NCBI RefSeq assembly: GCF_007830235.1
Contig: NZ_VLKI01000014.1
Coordinates: 1 to 64,000, forward strand
DNA from: Cytobacillus oceanisediminis
GTDB lineage: Bacteria; Bacillota; Bacilli; Bacillales; Cytobacillaceae
Reading direction: 5' to 3'
DNA: 64,000 nucleotides
Positions 16,610 through 26,223 of the stretch are shown here, in pieces. Under the pieces are notes generated by a model that worked only from the letters and a program-made list of their open reading frames with translations, did no database searches and was not told where the DNA came from. Position 1 is the stretch's first letter; every line of letters starts with the position of its first letter. The position numbers were made by a program, and so were the translations under genes.

Positions 16610-17075
16610 CTGCAACCCTTGCCAATTGAGAAATGAAAAAACGAAGCTCCTCTGCTTCCTCCACATCCAACGCAGGAATCTCATGGACTGTAGCAGCAGT
16701 GGATATTGTCACAGTTGCCAACCGATACTTTCGCAAAATCGGTCCTTGCCTTGTGTCTACATGCTGTACCCGAATCATCGGGACAAGCGTTCTTTTAATA
16801 ACAAAAATTCCACGCTTAAGTTCAATTTCATTTTCCCGAACCTCATATCTCCATCTCTTCCACCTTAATGCTGGAATGACCGTGATTAAAAAATAGGCAT
16901 AGGCAGAAAAAAACATCAGGGCAGCCCCAATCACCCAGATAGGCCAATCGAATAGGATGGCTAAAGCAATGATTCCCCCTGATAAAAGCAAAGGAAATAC
17001 AGAGTGGATCGTGCCGGAGATTCTCCACGCAAGCAGCCCCCGCGCCGGGATCCTTTTATGCGGCTCTGTAATCAT
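16596..17075 (-). CDS. ydbS: PH domain-containing membrane protein YdbS
   Basis: 159 residues: two adjacent membrane helices (about 25-70) and one bPH2/DUF304 domain (ELKRGIFVIKRTLVPMIRVQHVDTRQGP). ATG 17075 lies 6 bp behind GGGGG; the longer frame from 17129 lacks a ribosome site. It overlaps the downstream partner ydbT by 14 bp. Function unknown; probably acts at the membrane together with YdbT. Confidence 0.88.
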   Translation of the reverse strand: MITEPHKRIPARGLLAWRISGTIHSVFPLLLSGGIIALAILFDWPIWVIGAALMFFSAYAYFLITVIPALRWKRWRYEVRENEIELKRGIFVIKRTLVPMIRVQHVDTRQGPILRKYRLATVTISTAATVHEIPALDVEEAEELRFFISQLARVADDDV

Positions 17076-17167
17076 GTAGTACCCCCTGAAATTCCAAAAT
17101 ATCACTCTTATTAGTATACATGACACCAAAAAGAAGTGTCTTCCTTTTATGAAAAAAGTGCGGGGGC

Positions 17168-17215
17168 GTTTGCTTAAATTTCAAAGCTCGAGTTTGCTTA
17201 AATTTCAAAGCTCGA
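17168..17215. repeat. Perfect tandem 24-bp duplication across the uvsE stop codon
   Basis: Bases 17168-17191 and 17192-17215 are identical. Because 24 is a multiple of three, the last codons of uvsE (SSFEI-stop) are repeated in frame after the stop, leaving a second copy of the tail and stop. Confidence 0.95.
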
Positions 17216-18160
17216 TTGGTCGATAAATTTAAGGCCATGTTTCGTCCTTAAGTCTTCAGCCAGATGGAATAATGCACTGTCCTTCATCTTCGCTTCAATC
17301 ATACAATGGATTTCGGGCACAGAGCCTTTTATATTCTGAAGGAATTCCATGAACATATTAGAGTCGACATAATCGGCATGGGCCCTGAAATCCTTATCCG
17401 ACTTCGGGCTGGAGATATGCATTTTCACAGGAAGTTTGGAATGATCCCATGTAGCAGAAGCCCTCTCCCACTGATCGATCCAGTTGTCGTTTTGAAAGTT
17501 TGCCTGATGGTGATGGTAATCAAAAACAAGCGGAATTCCAAGCTTTTCACAAAGATACAAGGTGTCATCAAGCGTAAAGGTCGTATCATCGTTCTCGAGG
17601 ATAATCATTTGCTGAATCCCGGCTGGCGTGAACCCCCAATTGTGTATAAACTGCTCTAGAGCCTTTTCTTTATCGTCATAACCGCCGCCCACGTGGAGAA
17701 CACAACGATGAGCCGGATCAACCCTCATTCCTTTTAAGAGAGCCTCATGCATGGCTAACGTTTTGATGGACATATTCAGCGTATCCACTTTTGGTGTATT
17801 AAGCAGCACAAAATGGTCCGGGTGAAAATCGACCCTCATCGGATGCTCCTCTAAAAAGTCCCCGATTTGGGATAAAGATTCTTTAAGAGGACGCATAAAC
17901 TTCCAATCAGACAATTCCTCATGATTGGCAAGCGGAATTAACCGGGAGCTGAACCGGAAAAAATGAATATCATGAGCGGTATTATGCTTCAGCAAGCGGA
18001 GACAATTCTCCAGGTTAGAAACTGCAATCCGCTCAAGCCTGCCAATGGCTGCTTCTCGATCCTTGATTGCAGAAAATTGTTTGAAAGTCATCGTTTGCGA
18101 GGGCGAAGCATTTTTTAAATTCATGCTCATTGCGACATATCCGAGGCGTACAATCGTCAT
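17198..18160 (-). CDS. uvsE: UV damage endonuclease UvsE (UvdE)
   Basis: 320 residues, the usual size for UvsE. The TIM-barrel metal-binding features are visible: HDIHFFRFSSRL, RVDFHPDHFVLL, LHVGGG, ILENDD and FDYHHHQ. It nicks DNA 5' of UV photoproducts; in Bacillus it contributes to spore UV resistance with SplB. The gene stands between cshA and ydbS. The first four codons (MTIV) may be preceded by a GGAGGAGCC-type ribosome site. The C-terminal codons are part of a tandem duplication. Confidence 0.93.
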   Translation of the reverse strand: MTIVRLGYVAMSMNLKNASPSQTMTFKQFSAIKDREAAIGRLERIAVSNLENCLRLLKHNTAHDIHFFRFSSRLIPLANHEELSDWKFMRPLKESLSQIGDFLEEHPMRVDFHPDHFVLLNTPKVDTLNMSIKTLAMHEALLKGMRVDPAHRCVLHVGGGYDDKEKALEQFIHNWGFTPAGIQQMIILENDDTTFTLDDTLYLCEKLGIPLVFDYHHHQANFQNDNWIDQWERASATWDHSKLPVKMHISSPKSDKDFRAHADYVDSNMFMEFLQNIKGSVPEIHCMIEAKMKDSALFHLAEDLRTKHGLKFIDQSSFEI

Positions 18161-18291
18161 GTTTGGCTCCTCCTGTACCGGCGTTTTTCTTAGTATGTAC
18201 GGCCGGGCGGAGAAATTACTCTAAAAGGCTGGTCAGGTTTAATAACGGCAAACTGACTTGCCAATTCTCACCGGAGACCTTTTCCCCCAAC

Positions 18292-18318
18292 AAAAAAGAG
18301 AGCAGAAACTCTGCTCCC
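18292..18318 (-). terminator. Terminator of cshA
   Basis: The minus strand has GGGAGCAGA..TCTGCTCTC followed by TTTTTTG, just behind the cshA stop codon. Confidence 0.85.
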
Positions 18319-18324
18319 TCAAAT

Positions 18325-19800
18325 TTACCGATAGCTATTGCTGTTTGATCGGTTGTTGTTATTATGGCGTTTTCCAGTGTGGCCTTGGCGGGATTTGTAG
18401 GATCCCTTTTGGCCTCCTTGTCTGCCTCTTCCGCCGTAGCCGCCGCGGCTCCGATCGTTTGGCTTTCGGTCACGCTTGGACGGAAGCGGCTTCTCTTCTG
18501 TAAGCTTAACCGGAGTTGTATCTGGTTCTTTTGTCAGCATTTTCAGCACAGCCTGAACAACTGTTGAAGCGTCCTTTTGGGCAAGCAATTCATCCGCAGC
18601 TTCTTTATAGCTGCCAAGGTTATTTTCCTCGATCGTTTGCAGGATTTTATCCATAACTGCTTTTTGCTGGCCTTCAAGTGCTTCATCCAGGGTTGGAGCA
18701 TCCATGCGTTCCATTTTTCTCTTCGTTGTTTTTTCAACAACATGCAGATAAGATTTTTCACGCGGGTTGATAAACGTCATCGCAACGCCTGTTTTGCCGG
18801 CGCGTCCTGTACGCCCAATGCGGTGAACATAGCTTTCAGGATCCTGCGGAATATCAAAATTGTACACATGTGTAACGCCGGAAATATCCAATCCCCGTGC
18901 GGCAACATCTGTTGCTACAAGGACATCAATACTGCCTTCCTTAAATTTGCGCAAAACAGAAATACGCTTTGCCTGGCTTAAGTCTCCATGAATTCCTTCA
19001 GCCATGTATCCGCGCAGGTTCAATGCCTCTGCAAGCTCGTCAACGCGGCGCTTGGTGCGTCCAAAAACAATCGCCAATTCAGGTGATTGGATATCCAAAA
19101 GTCTTGTTAGAACATCAAATTTATTTTTTTCATGAACTTCAATGTAATATTGCTCAATAGACGATACAGTCATTTCTTTGGCCTGTACACGGACAACCTG
19201 AGGGTCTTTCATGAAGCGCTCTGCCATTCTGCGGATTGGGGCTGGCATAGTTGCCGAGAAAAGAAGCGTCTGGCGCTCTTCAGGAATCTGCGCAAGGATT
19301 GCTTCAATGTCATCAATAAAACCCATATTCAGCATTTCATCCGCTTCATCTAGAATTGCCGTATGGACATGATCAAGGCGCAGCGTTTTGCGGTTGATAT
19401 GGTCCAGAATCCGTCCTGGCGTTCCAACAATAATATGCGGCTTATTCTTTAATGCACGAATTTGCCGGTTAATATCCTGGCCTCCATAAATGGAAAGGAC
19501 TTTTGTTTTTTTGCCATAACCAATTTTATATAGCTCTTCAGATACTTGAATGGCAAGCTCGCGAGTTGGGGCGATAACGATTCCCTGGATAAAGTCCTTC
19601 GTGTTGTCAATTTTATCGATCATCGGAATACCAAAAGCAGCCGTTTTTCCTGTCCCTGTTTGCGCCTGGCCAATTAAATCTTTATTTTCTAAGCTCAATG
19701 GAATCGTTTGGGCCTGGATTGGAGTCGCTTCTTCAAACCCCATTCGTTTTAGTGATTTCATCGTCGCTGGGCTGATGCCCAAGTCTTGAAACTTTGTCAA
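18325..19800 (-). CDS. cshA: DEAD-box RNA helicase CshA
   Basis: 491 residues. All DEAD-box motifs are present: Q motif (GFEEATPIQ), [32 protein letters not shown] and [10 protein letters not shown]. The basic C-terminal tail is rich in Arg, Gly and Asn. CshA takes part in RNA degradation and ribosome biogenesis. Start: AAGGAG directly abuts ATG 19809, while the TTG at 19800 has a 10-bp spacing and gives the N-terminus MTKFQDLG, closer to the B. subtilis protein. The ATG would add three residues. Confidence 0.95.
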   Translation of the reverse strand: MTKFQDLGISPATMKSLKRMGFEEATPIQAQTIPLSLENKDLIGQAQTGTGKTAAFGIPMIDKIDNTKDFIQGIVIAPTRELAIQVSEELYKIGYGKKTKVLSIYGGQDINRQIRALKNKPHIIVGTPGRILDHINRKTLRLDHVHTAILDEADEMLNMGFIDDIEAILAQIPEERQTLLFSATMPAPIRRMAERFMKDPQVVRVQAKEMTVSSIEQYYIEVHEKNKFDVLTRLLDIQSPELAIVFGRTKRRVDELAEALNLRGYMAEGIHGDLSQAKRISVLRKFKEGSIDVLVATDVAARGLDISGVTHVYNFDIPQDPESYVHRIGRTGRAGKTGVAMTFINPREKSYLHVVEKTTKRKMERMDAPTLDEALEGQQKAVMDKILQTIEENNLGSYKEAADELLAQKDASTVVQAVLKMLTKEPDTTPVKLTEEKPLPSKRDRKPNDRSRGGYGGRGRQGGQKGSYKSRQGHTGKRHNNNNRSNSNSYR

Positions 19801-19845
19801 TGTATTCATTCTCCTTCTAATCATAGAAAAATTTTGTTCCCGCAT

Positions 19846-20220
19846 ATTTGCAGGCAGGAATTCTCCTGAAAATTGGCCTATGAGGCACTCTTCCGGACGA
19901 TTATAAGAAAAGTTTAGGCATCCCTGAAAGGAGCCTTGAACCGGAAGAATCCGGCTTCATAAAGCTATACTTTCTTATTTTTATAAAAAGTGCGGTGTAT
20001 TTTCGCTTAGAAGAGTCTCACTCAATATGAAACCCGCTTGAGGAAAGGATGAGGGTAAATTCAATCCCTATTTGATTTATGGACAAGTAGGTCTCTTGAA
20101 ATGAATAGCTAACCTTATAAGATGGATAGCACTCAAAGCCTAACCGAAAGTACGTCATTGGCCAGGAAATTTCATTGCTTAGGCACAATCTCCTGCACAT
20201 GCGTACTTCCGTATTTAATG
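19846..20220. other. Intergenic stretch upstream of cshA, no gene recognised
   Basis: About 375 bp between the esterase terminator and cshA. Short ORFs on both strands (60-62 codons) have no ribosome sites or recognisable features. It probably holds the cshA promoter and leader. No clear sigma-A boxes could be chosen. Confidence 0.4.
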
Positions 20221-20250
20221 AAAAAAGACATTCTCCTGCTGGAGTATGTC
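20221..20250 (-). terminator. Terminator downstream of the esterase gene
   Basis: On the minus strand GACATACTCC AGCA GGAGAATGTC TTTTTT: a 10-bp stem with one mismatch. It lies about 95 bp behind the esterase stop codon. Confidence 0.8.
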
Positions 20251-20344
20251 CGGGTTTCCAAAAGAAGTTCCTGTTGGCACTTTGGTGTTAATATTACCAT
20301 TTTCAAGTAAGCAATGCAAACTTGACGACTGGCTGAAAACCTTA

Positions 20345-21040
20345 TCATGCCGGCTTTTTCTTAAGAAATTCGAGGATTGCGTGAAAGAGCTGATCTCTTT
20401 CTTCACTATGGCAGATTAAATGCTTCGAGTCTTTTAAAAAAATCAGTTTTTTAGCAGAAGAACCTATATTTTTGTATAAGTATCGTGCACTTCTGGGAGG
20501 AACAACGCCATCGCTTTCCCCTTGTGCGATTAGAGTCGGTACGGTGACCTGATTCAGAATAGGCCTAACGGAAGCCACCAGACGGCGAAACTGGAGTGTG
20601 GCTGTTATAGGTGTCGCACTGATTTTTCGTTTGTACCTGACAAACATTTCATTGTCTGCCAAGTTTCCTCGAAAAGCATCCTTTGCCATATCATTAATAT
20701 CTAAAAAAAGCTGTTTAGGATTTATGTAATAGGCAGCCGCACTGAGCAGAACCAATTTATCTACAGGATAATGTACGGTTAAATAACTGGCAATCAGGCC
20801 GCCCATTGAAAAACCGACCACATATACCTTTTCGCACCGGTCAATAAGCCCTTTTAGCTCTTCTTCCGCATGCTCAATCCATTTGTGATATGCGATGCCC
20901 TTAAGCTTTAATTCATCCCCGTGACCCGGCAAGGTTGGAACTGCAACCTCCCAGTCTGTATGTTCCTTTAAATAATCAACAAGGGGCTCCACTTCATAGG
21001 GGGCTCCTGTAAATCCATGTATACACATGCAGCCAATCAT
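20345..21040 (-). CDS. Alpha/beta hydrolase, carboxylesterase/monoacylglycerol-lipase-like
   Basis: 231 residues resembling the Est30-type carboxylesterases. The oxyanion region HGFTG is at the N-terminus, the nucleophile in GFSMGG (about 78-83), the acid in GESDGVVP and the histidine in DSKHLICH near the C-terminus. The natural substrate is unknown. ATG 21040 is 8 bp behind AAGGCGG; the GTG at 21049 lies directly on that site. No signal peptide, so cytoplasmic. Confidence 0.88.
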   Translation of the reverse strand: MIGCMCIHGFTGAPYEVEPLVDYLKEHTDWEVAVPTLPGHGDELKLKGIAYHKWIEHAEEELKGLIDRCEKVYVVGFSMGGLIASYLTVHYPVDKLVLLSAAAYYINPKQLFLDINDMAKDAFRGNLADNEMFVRYKRKISATPITATLQFRRLVASVRPILNQVTVPTLIAQGESDGVVPPRSARYLYKNIGSSAKKLIFLKDSKHLICHSEERDQLFHAILEFLKKKPA

Positions 21041-21172
21041 CCGTGGCACCGCCTTCTTTTTTTAAATGAAGTCCATTCTATTTTACACTTTTTCCTTTTT
21101 CCCATACTAATCAAACCTATTACAAGAGCTTGATTTAGTTCAGAGGAACGATAGAAAAATAATTCAAACCCC

Positions 21173-21188
21173 TGTTCCACGTGAAACA
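21173..21188. promoter_or_regulatory. parS-like ParB (Spo0J) binding site
   Basis: TGTTCCACGTGAAACA matches the 16-bp parS consensus of B. subtilis exactly as I recall it. It forms the centre of a 30-bp inverted repeat (AAACCCC on the left, GGGGTTT on the right; 21166-21195) with one mismatched pair. It is intergenic, between the esterase gene and a pseudogene. parS sites load ParB/SMC for origin segregation, so this also suggests the window lies in the origin-proximal part of the chromosome. Confidence 0.8.
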
Positions 21189-21223
21189 GGGGTTTATTAA
21201 CTGTAATAACAGTTTTATCCAAT

Positions 21224-21866
21224 TTATTTAGCGTAAGGATTTATATACCCTTCTGAAAGCTTCACAATCATTTCTTTCATTCGCTTCTGTTTGGTTTCCT
21301 CACGCTTGGCACTGGCGTATAGGAACGTTTGTAAAAAGGTGCCAGCGAATTGAAAAAGGAAAGGCATTCAGTATGCTGTTCCAGTTCCTGCATGATTCTG
21401 TTAAAGCTGTATCATTATGCGTTTCATCTTTATTAAACTGAGTTTCACTTTTTGCCGGAGAACTTCTTCTCTTGCTGCCCCCTACTTCCTTAGCAGGACG
21501 GAAGCGCATAGCCGACCAGGTTTCATCAATAGCGACTGACGCAATTCCTGTATAGCCAGCCTCCTTTACAGGCTCCCAGCCTTCATCTCTTGTCAAATCC
21601 TCAAACAAGAAGAGGACTTTTTCGGATAACTGAACCATAACTGTCCGTCATACCCAATTACATGCAAAGCCTGACCTGCATATTGCTGAACCTCGGCTTT
21701 ATTTTTGACAAACACTTGCACAAAAGGGTATTGATCCATTTCCAGAGTCTCTTCTACCGTTACATTCTCAGGATGTTGATCTTTGCTATTTAAATACGGG
21801 CGCATACAAAACAAGCAGTTTCATATTGCCAGCGATTTTCAGTTTTTTGACTAAATCTGCAATCAT
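21224..21866 (-). pseudogene. Decayed DUF3052/YdeI-like gene
   Basis: Minus-strand coding traces lie in more than one frame. A start (ATG 21866, MIADLVKKLKIAGNMKLLVLYAP) is followed by a frameshift. Then come FVQVFVKNKAEVQQYAGQAL and LWFSYPKKSS in one frame, DEGWEPVKEAGY and VAIDETWSAMRFR in another, and a C-terminal REETKQKRMKEMIVKLSEG ending at 21224. Together these resemble a DUF3052-type protein with a YdeI-like C-terminal tail. At least three frame changes are needed to join them, so the gene is inactive unless there are sequencing errors. It follows murF by 21 bp. Confidence 0.75.
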
Positions 21867-21887
21867 TGCTCAATTTCCTCGTAAAAG

Positions 21888-23261
21888 TTATTGAAGGGCT
21901 GAGACGACCTCTTCTAACTTCATGCCTCTTGATGCTTTTACCAGTACGATTGTTTCGTTATCGACATGCTTTTTCAATTCTTCAATCAATGACTGTTTTT
22001 CTGTAAAAGCAAACACCCTTTCACCTGAAAGTGATTGCTCCGCCCCTTTGGCAATAAACTTGCCAAGCTTGCCGAATGTAAAGACATAATGAACTTTTTC
22101 CACATCTACTGATTTCCCAATGGTAAAATGGAAATCTTCCTCCTGAGGCCCAAGCTCCAGCATATCACCGAGAACCAGGATTTTCTTTTTATAGCCAGGC
22201 AGATTGGCAATAAGCTCAATCGCAGCATTCATAGAAGTCGGGCTTGCATTATAGGCATCATTGATAATCTTTTCGCCATTCTTCCCTTCTAAAAGCTCCA
22301 TCCGCATATTGGTCAGCTTCAAGCTGGAGAAGCCTTTATTCATTTTTTCATACGGCACATCAAAATGGGAAGCTGCAATCATAGCCGCCAGCGCATTAAG
22401 AACATTATGCGTACCTAATACCGGCAGATAAAACTCTTCATTTGTGCCATTAATCTTAAAGGTACTGCCGCTGTCATTCTGTTCAATCCTAATCGGGTAG
22501 ACATCATTTTTTTCGGTTCTGCCAAAGGTCCTTAAAGCAGCAGAACCCATGTAAGACTCTAATTTTTCATTAAGAAGCGGCTCGTCACCATAATAAATGA
22601 CCAGTCCATTATCCTGAAGACCATTAACGATCTCAAGTTTCGCTTCCGCAATTCCTTCCCTGGATCCCAAATCCTGAAGATGGGACTCGCCTATATTCGT
22701 AATAATAACTGCTTCCGGACGGGCCAGCTTTGTCAGAAAATCAATTTCCCCTCGGCCGCTCATGCCCATTTCCAATACAGCAATTTCCGTGTCCTCTTCC
22801 AGTGCGAGAATCGTTAATGGCAGGCCGATATGGTTATTGTAGTTTCCTTCTGTCTTTTGAACCTTGTATTTTAAGGAAAGCAAATTTGCGGTCATATCCT
22901 TGGTTGTTGTTTTTCCATTGCTCCCTGTAATACCTACTGTTTTAACCTTTAGTTCGCCGCGGTAGCTTCTCGCCAATTCCTGGAGAGCTGTCAAAGTATC
23001 TTCAACCAGCAGAATCGGCAAATGAAGTGGAGGATTTGGGACATCCTTTTGCCATAACGCTGCGGCTGCCCCTTTTCGAAGGGCGTCTTCCACAAAACGA
23101 TGGCCGTCCGAATTCTCCCCTTTAAAAGGGACAAACAGATTGCCTTGCCCGATTTTTCTTGAATCAATACTTACCCCCTTAACGGCGGTATCATAAAAAG
23201 ATGAAAAATCATTCTCAATCTTAATCATCTGTCCAATCTCTTGAAGTGTTTTCTTAATCAT
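21888..23261 (-). CDS. murF: UDP-MurNAc-tripeptide:D-Ala-D-Ala ligase MurF
   Basis: 457 residues. The Mur ligase ATP-binding motif GITGSNGKTTTKD (about 108-120), TEGNYNNHIGLPL, EMGMSGRGEI and NDAYNASPTS are all present. It adds D-Ala-D-Ala to the cytoplasmic peptidoglycan precursor. ATG 23261 has AGGAGG 6 bp upstream; the earlier in-frame start (23315) has none. It follows ddl, which makes its dipeptide substrate, but a strong terminator lies between them. Confidence 0.96.
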   Translation of the reverse strand: MIKKTLQEIGQMIKIENDFSSFYDTAVKGVSIDSRKIGQGNLFVPFKGENSDGHRFVEDALRKGAAAALWQKDVPNPPLHLPILLVEDTLTALQELARSYRGELKVKTVGITGSNGKTTTKDMTANLLSLKYKVQKTEGNYNNHIGLPLTILALEEDTEIAVLEMGMSGRGEIDFLTKLARPEAVIITNIGESHLQDLGSREGIAEAKLEIVNGLQDNGLVIYYGDEPLLNEKLESYMGSAALRTFGRTEKNDVYPIRIEQNDSGSTFKINGTNEEFYLPVLGTHNVLNALAAMIAASHFDVPYEKMNKGFSSLKLTNMRMELLEGKNGEKIINDAYNASPTSMNAAIELIANLPGYKKKILVLGDMLELGPQEEDFHFTIGKSVDVEKVHYVFTFGKLGKFIAKGAEQSLSGERVFAFTEKQSLIEELKKHVDNETIVLVKASRGMKLEEVVSALQ

Positions 23262-23329
23262 ACGGGGCCTCCTAATTTGATAGTTTTCAAAATGCACATA
23301 TGGCAGCTGAAGCACTATCCGTTATGTAT

Positions 23330-23368
23330 GAACAAAAGGAACACGACAAATATGCCGTGTTTCCTTGA
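23330..23368 (-). terminator. Terminator of ddl
   Basis: The minus strand has GGAAACACGGCA TATT TGTCGTGTTCC TTTTG, starting 28 bp behind the ddl stop codon. Confidence 0.8.
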
Positions 23369-23395
23369 TAATGACGTTATTGCAGCCAAATGGCT

Positions 23396-24472
23396 TTACA
23401 TTGTGTGTTTAATATTTTGTTTTTCAGCGTGGCGTTCGATGGCCAGATTTACAAGCTTTTCGATTAGTTGTGGATATTCAACACCAGTATGTTTCCAAAG
23501 AAGCGGGAACATGCTGAAAGGTGTAAAGCCAGGCATTGTATTCACTTCGTTAATGTATAGTTTACCCTCTCGTGTCAAAAAGAAATCAGCTCTGACAAGA
23601 CCGGAGCAATCGAGGGCTTTAAATGCTTTGATCGCCATATCCTTCAGCTCGCTGTACTCCTTTTCAGAGATTTCAGCTGGTATGATCAAAGCTGTATCTC
23701 CATCTTCATATTTCGCTTTATAATCATAAAACTCCAATTTCGGAACAATCTCTCCGGCAACAGAGCATTCCGGATAGTCATTTCCAAGTACGCCAGCTTC
23801 AATTTCCCTTGCTGTCACGCCTTCTTCAATTATTATTTTACGGTCGAATTGGAAAGCTTCTTTAAACGCTTCCTCAAGCTCTGAACGATTCATACACTTG
23901 CTGATGCCCACACTCGAACCCAGGTTAGCCGGTTTAACAAAACAAGGGTAGCCGAGTTCCTTTTCAACTTTATCATAGGCAGCGGCTGTTTCATTTTCCC
24001 ATTCACTGCGGATGAACCAGACATATTTCACCTGCGGAAGGTCTGCCTGTGCAAAGATATTTTTCATGATTACCTTATCCATGCCAGCAGATGAAGCCAA
24101 TACCCCATTGCCTACATACGGAAGGTTGAGCAGTTCCAATAAGCCTTGAACCGTGCCATCTTCACCATTTGGACCGTGAAGCAGCGGAAATATAACATCA
24201 AAAGGACCTTTTTGCTGAGAATCCTGAAAAAGAGTCGGTGCCAATGCTGTTGGCGGAAGTGCTTCTCCCTGGGAAAATTCCAGTTCCTTCACACTGGAAA
24301 CAGGGCCCTGTAATTGAGGGCCCTTAACCCATTGTCCTTCTTCGGATATATAAATTGGATGAATTTCAAATTTGTCTAAGTCCAACGCTTTGATTACAGC
24401 CATTGCTGTCTGCATCGATACTTTATGTTCTGCGGATTTTCCGCCGTACAATAGGCCAACCTTCGTTTTCAT
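23396..24472 (-). CDS. ddl: D-alanine--D-alanine ligase
   Basis: 358 residues, ATP-grasp fold. [10 protein letters not shown] at the N-terminus, [30 protein letters not shown], the omega-loop [12 protein letters not shown] and [10 protein letters not shown] near the C-terminus are typical. The KY in the omega loop is what D-Ala-D-Ala (not D-Ala-D-lactate) ligases carry. ATG 24472 has GGAGG 7 bp upstream. With alr and murF it supplies the D-Ala-D-Ala branch of wall synthesis. Confidence 0.96.
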   Translation of the reverse strand: MKTKVGLLYGGKSAEHKVSMQTAMAVIKALDLDKFEIHPIYISEEGQWVKGPQLQGPVSSVKELEFSQGEALPPTALAPTLFQDSQQKGPFDVIFPLLHGPNGEDGTVQGLLELLNLPYVGNGVLASSAGMDKVIMKNIFAQADLPQVKYVWFIRSEWENETAAAYDKVEKELGYPCFVKPANLGSSVGISKCMNRSELEEAFKEAFQFDRKIIIEEGVTAREIEAGVLGNDYPECSVAGEIVPKLEFYDYKAKYEDGDTALIIPAEISEKEYSELKDMAIKAFKALDCSGLVRADFFLTREGKLYINEVNTMPGFTPFSMFPLLWKHTGVEYPQLIEKLVNLAIERHAEKQNIKHTM

Positions 24473-24913
24473 AAAAGAACCTCCATTATTCAATCATGGA
24501 TTACCCGGCTTAGTTCGCCAAGTGGTATTTCCAGTATAAGTATCATCTCTTGTTTGCCCACCAGATCAAACACGTGCTGGTGAAGCTTCACTTTATTGTA
24601 ACACTTTCTAATTTAAGAAAGGGAGTGATTACATGTTCAATTATTAAGGAATTTTTTTCTGCACGTACGCCCATATTCCTATATGTATGAAAAAGCATTG
24701 GAAAAGGAAACTTTTCTTATCCTTAAACCTGAAAAAATGCTCTTATTATTACTTCCTTTTCTTCCATAATTTAAAACCAAACTACCGAATTATTATTTTA
24801 AAATAACGCTTTATTTCTTATAATATAGAGATTCTTTCGATAAACCCTTAATAAATAGATTAGTAGTCAGAATTCATATAATTATTTTATTTTTAAAACA
24901 AATATTTTTACTC

Positions 24914-24942
24914 TTAACTTTTTATTTGAAACAGGATATAAT
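24914..24942 (+). promoter_or_regulatory. Promoter of the dicarboxylate symporter gene
   Basis: TTAACT (24914-24919), 17 bp, then a perfect TATAAT (24937-24942), about 40 bp ahead of the start codon. The remaining divergent region (24473-24913) is very AT-rich and I see no gene in it. Confidence 0.7.
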
Positions 24943-24982
24943 CCCTCTATTGAAAACAAGTGTATTTTTAAGGAGGACAAAA

Positions 24983-26173
24983 ATGAAAAGGTTCGGTTTG
25001 CTTCCCAGAATTATTTTAGCTATCGCTTTAGGTATTATACTAGGTTCTTTTTCTCCTGAATGGTTAATTAAACTATTCGCTACTTTTAATGGTCTGTTCG
25101 GAAACTTTCTAGGCTTTGCCATTCCATTAATCATCATCGGGTTCATCGCACCAGGGATCAGCAGCATGGGCAAAGGAGCCGGCAAACTGTTGGGCATTAC
25201 AACTGGTTTTGCTTATGCCTCCACAGTTGCTGCAGGTTTATTGGCATTCTTCACAGCCACTTTCTTATATCCGATTCTACTAAAAAATCAAAGCTTCAAA
25301 GAATTTGAGAATCCGGAAGAAGCATTGCTTTCTCCATTTTTCCAGGTGGACATGCCTCCTGTTATGGGTGTTATGACAGCACTTCTTATTTCATTCACTT
25401 TGGGACTTGGCTTAGCGGCGATTAAAGGAAACACACTTCAAAATTCCATGAACGATTTCCGTGATGTTATCGAAAAATTGATTGAAAAAGTTATAATTCC
25501 ATTGCTTCCTGTTCATATTTTCGGGATTTTTGCCAATATGACACAAGGCGGACAAGTTGGCGCCATCATGTCTGTTTTTGCAAAAGTGTTTGTTATGATT
25601 ATTGCCCTTCATATTATCTTTTTACTGATTCAATATACAGCTGCAGGAAGTGTTACTAAAACAAATCCGATTAAGCTGATTAAAAACATGATGCCTGCTT
25701 ACTTCACGGCACTTGGAACACAATCGTCCGCATCAACGATTCCTGTCACGCTAAAGCAGGTTAAAAAGCTTGGCGCACGTGAAAAAATTGCTGATTTCTC
25801 TGTTCCTTTACTGGCAACGATCCATCTGTCAGGAAGCACGATTACTCTTGTAAGCTGTGCAATTGCGGTTATGATGCTCCAAGGACAGACTGCTTCTTTC
25901 GCAGAAATCCTGCCGTTTGTCTTAATGCTCGGTGTAACCATGATTGCTGCACCAGGTGTTCCAGGCGGAGCTGTTATGGCGGCACTTGGATTGCTTGAAA
26001 GCATGCTCGGCTTCAACGAGACAATGATTGCCCTTATGATTGCTTTATATCTTGCTCAAGACAGCTTTGGAACAGCCTGCAACGTTACAGGTGACGGAGC
26101 GCTCACATTACTGTCTGACAAAGCAAGCGGAAAAGATAAAAAAGCGCAGCCACGGGCTGTAAAAGCAAGCTAA
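24983..26173 (+). CDS. Dicarboxylate/amino acid:cation symporter (DAACS family)
   Basis: 396 residues with about eight membrane segments and the two re-entrant-loop signatures: TQSSASTIPVT (serine-rich, near 247) and a C-terminal GTACNVTGDGALTLL. These are the hallmarks of the glutamate/dicarboxylate:Na+ or H+ symporter superfamily. The substrate cannot be decided from sequence alone. ATG 24983 has AAGGAGGA upstream; the first 19 codons of the longer ORF overlap the promoter. It is followed by a terminator and then repeat array B. Confidence 0.88.
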   Translation: MKRFGLLPRIILAIALGIILGSFSPEWLIKLFATFNGLFGNFLGFAIPLIIIGFIAPGISSMGKGAGKLLGITTGFAYASTVAAGLLAFFTATFLYPILLKNQSFKEFENPEEALLSPFFQVDMPPVMGVMTALLISFTLGLGLAAIKGNTLQNSMNDFRDVIEKLIEKVIIPLLPVHIFGIFANMTQGGQVGAIMSVFAKVFVMIIALHIIFLLIQYTAAGSVTKTNPIKLIKNMMPAYFTALGTQSSASTIPVTLKQVKKLGAREKIADFSVPLLATIHLSGSTITLVSCAIAVMMLQGQTASFAEILPFVLMLGVTMIAAPGVPGGAVMAALGLLESMLGFNETMIALMIALYLAQDSFGTACNVTGDGALTLLSDKASGKDKKAQPRAVKAS

Positions 26174-26180
26174 TTAGAAA

Positions 26181-26207
26181 GGTGTCCCGAATGGGGCATC
26201 TTTTTTT
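26181..26207 (+). terminator. Terminator of the symporter gene
   Basis: GGTGTCCC GAAT GGGGCATC TTTTTTT, 8 bp after the stop codon. Confidence 0.85.
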
Positions 26208-26223
26208 GGGTTTGATCCGTGAT

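Noticed and set aside
20122-20310. 62-codon ORF in the gap upstream of cshA
   Set aside because: It overlaps a strong minus-strand terminator, has no ribosome site and no recognisable similarity.
24633-24647. Four-codon ORF with GGGAG upstream in the symporter leader
   Set aside because: Too short, 270 bp ahead of the mapped promoter and not in the transcript.
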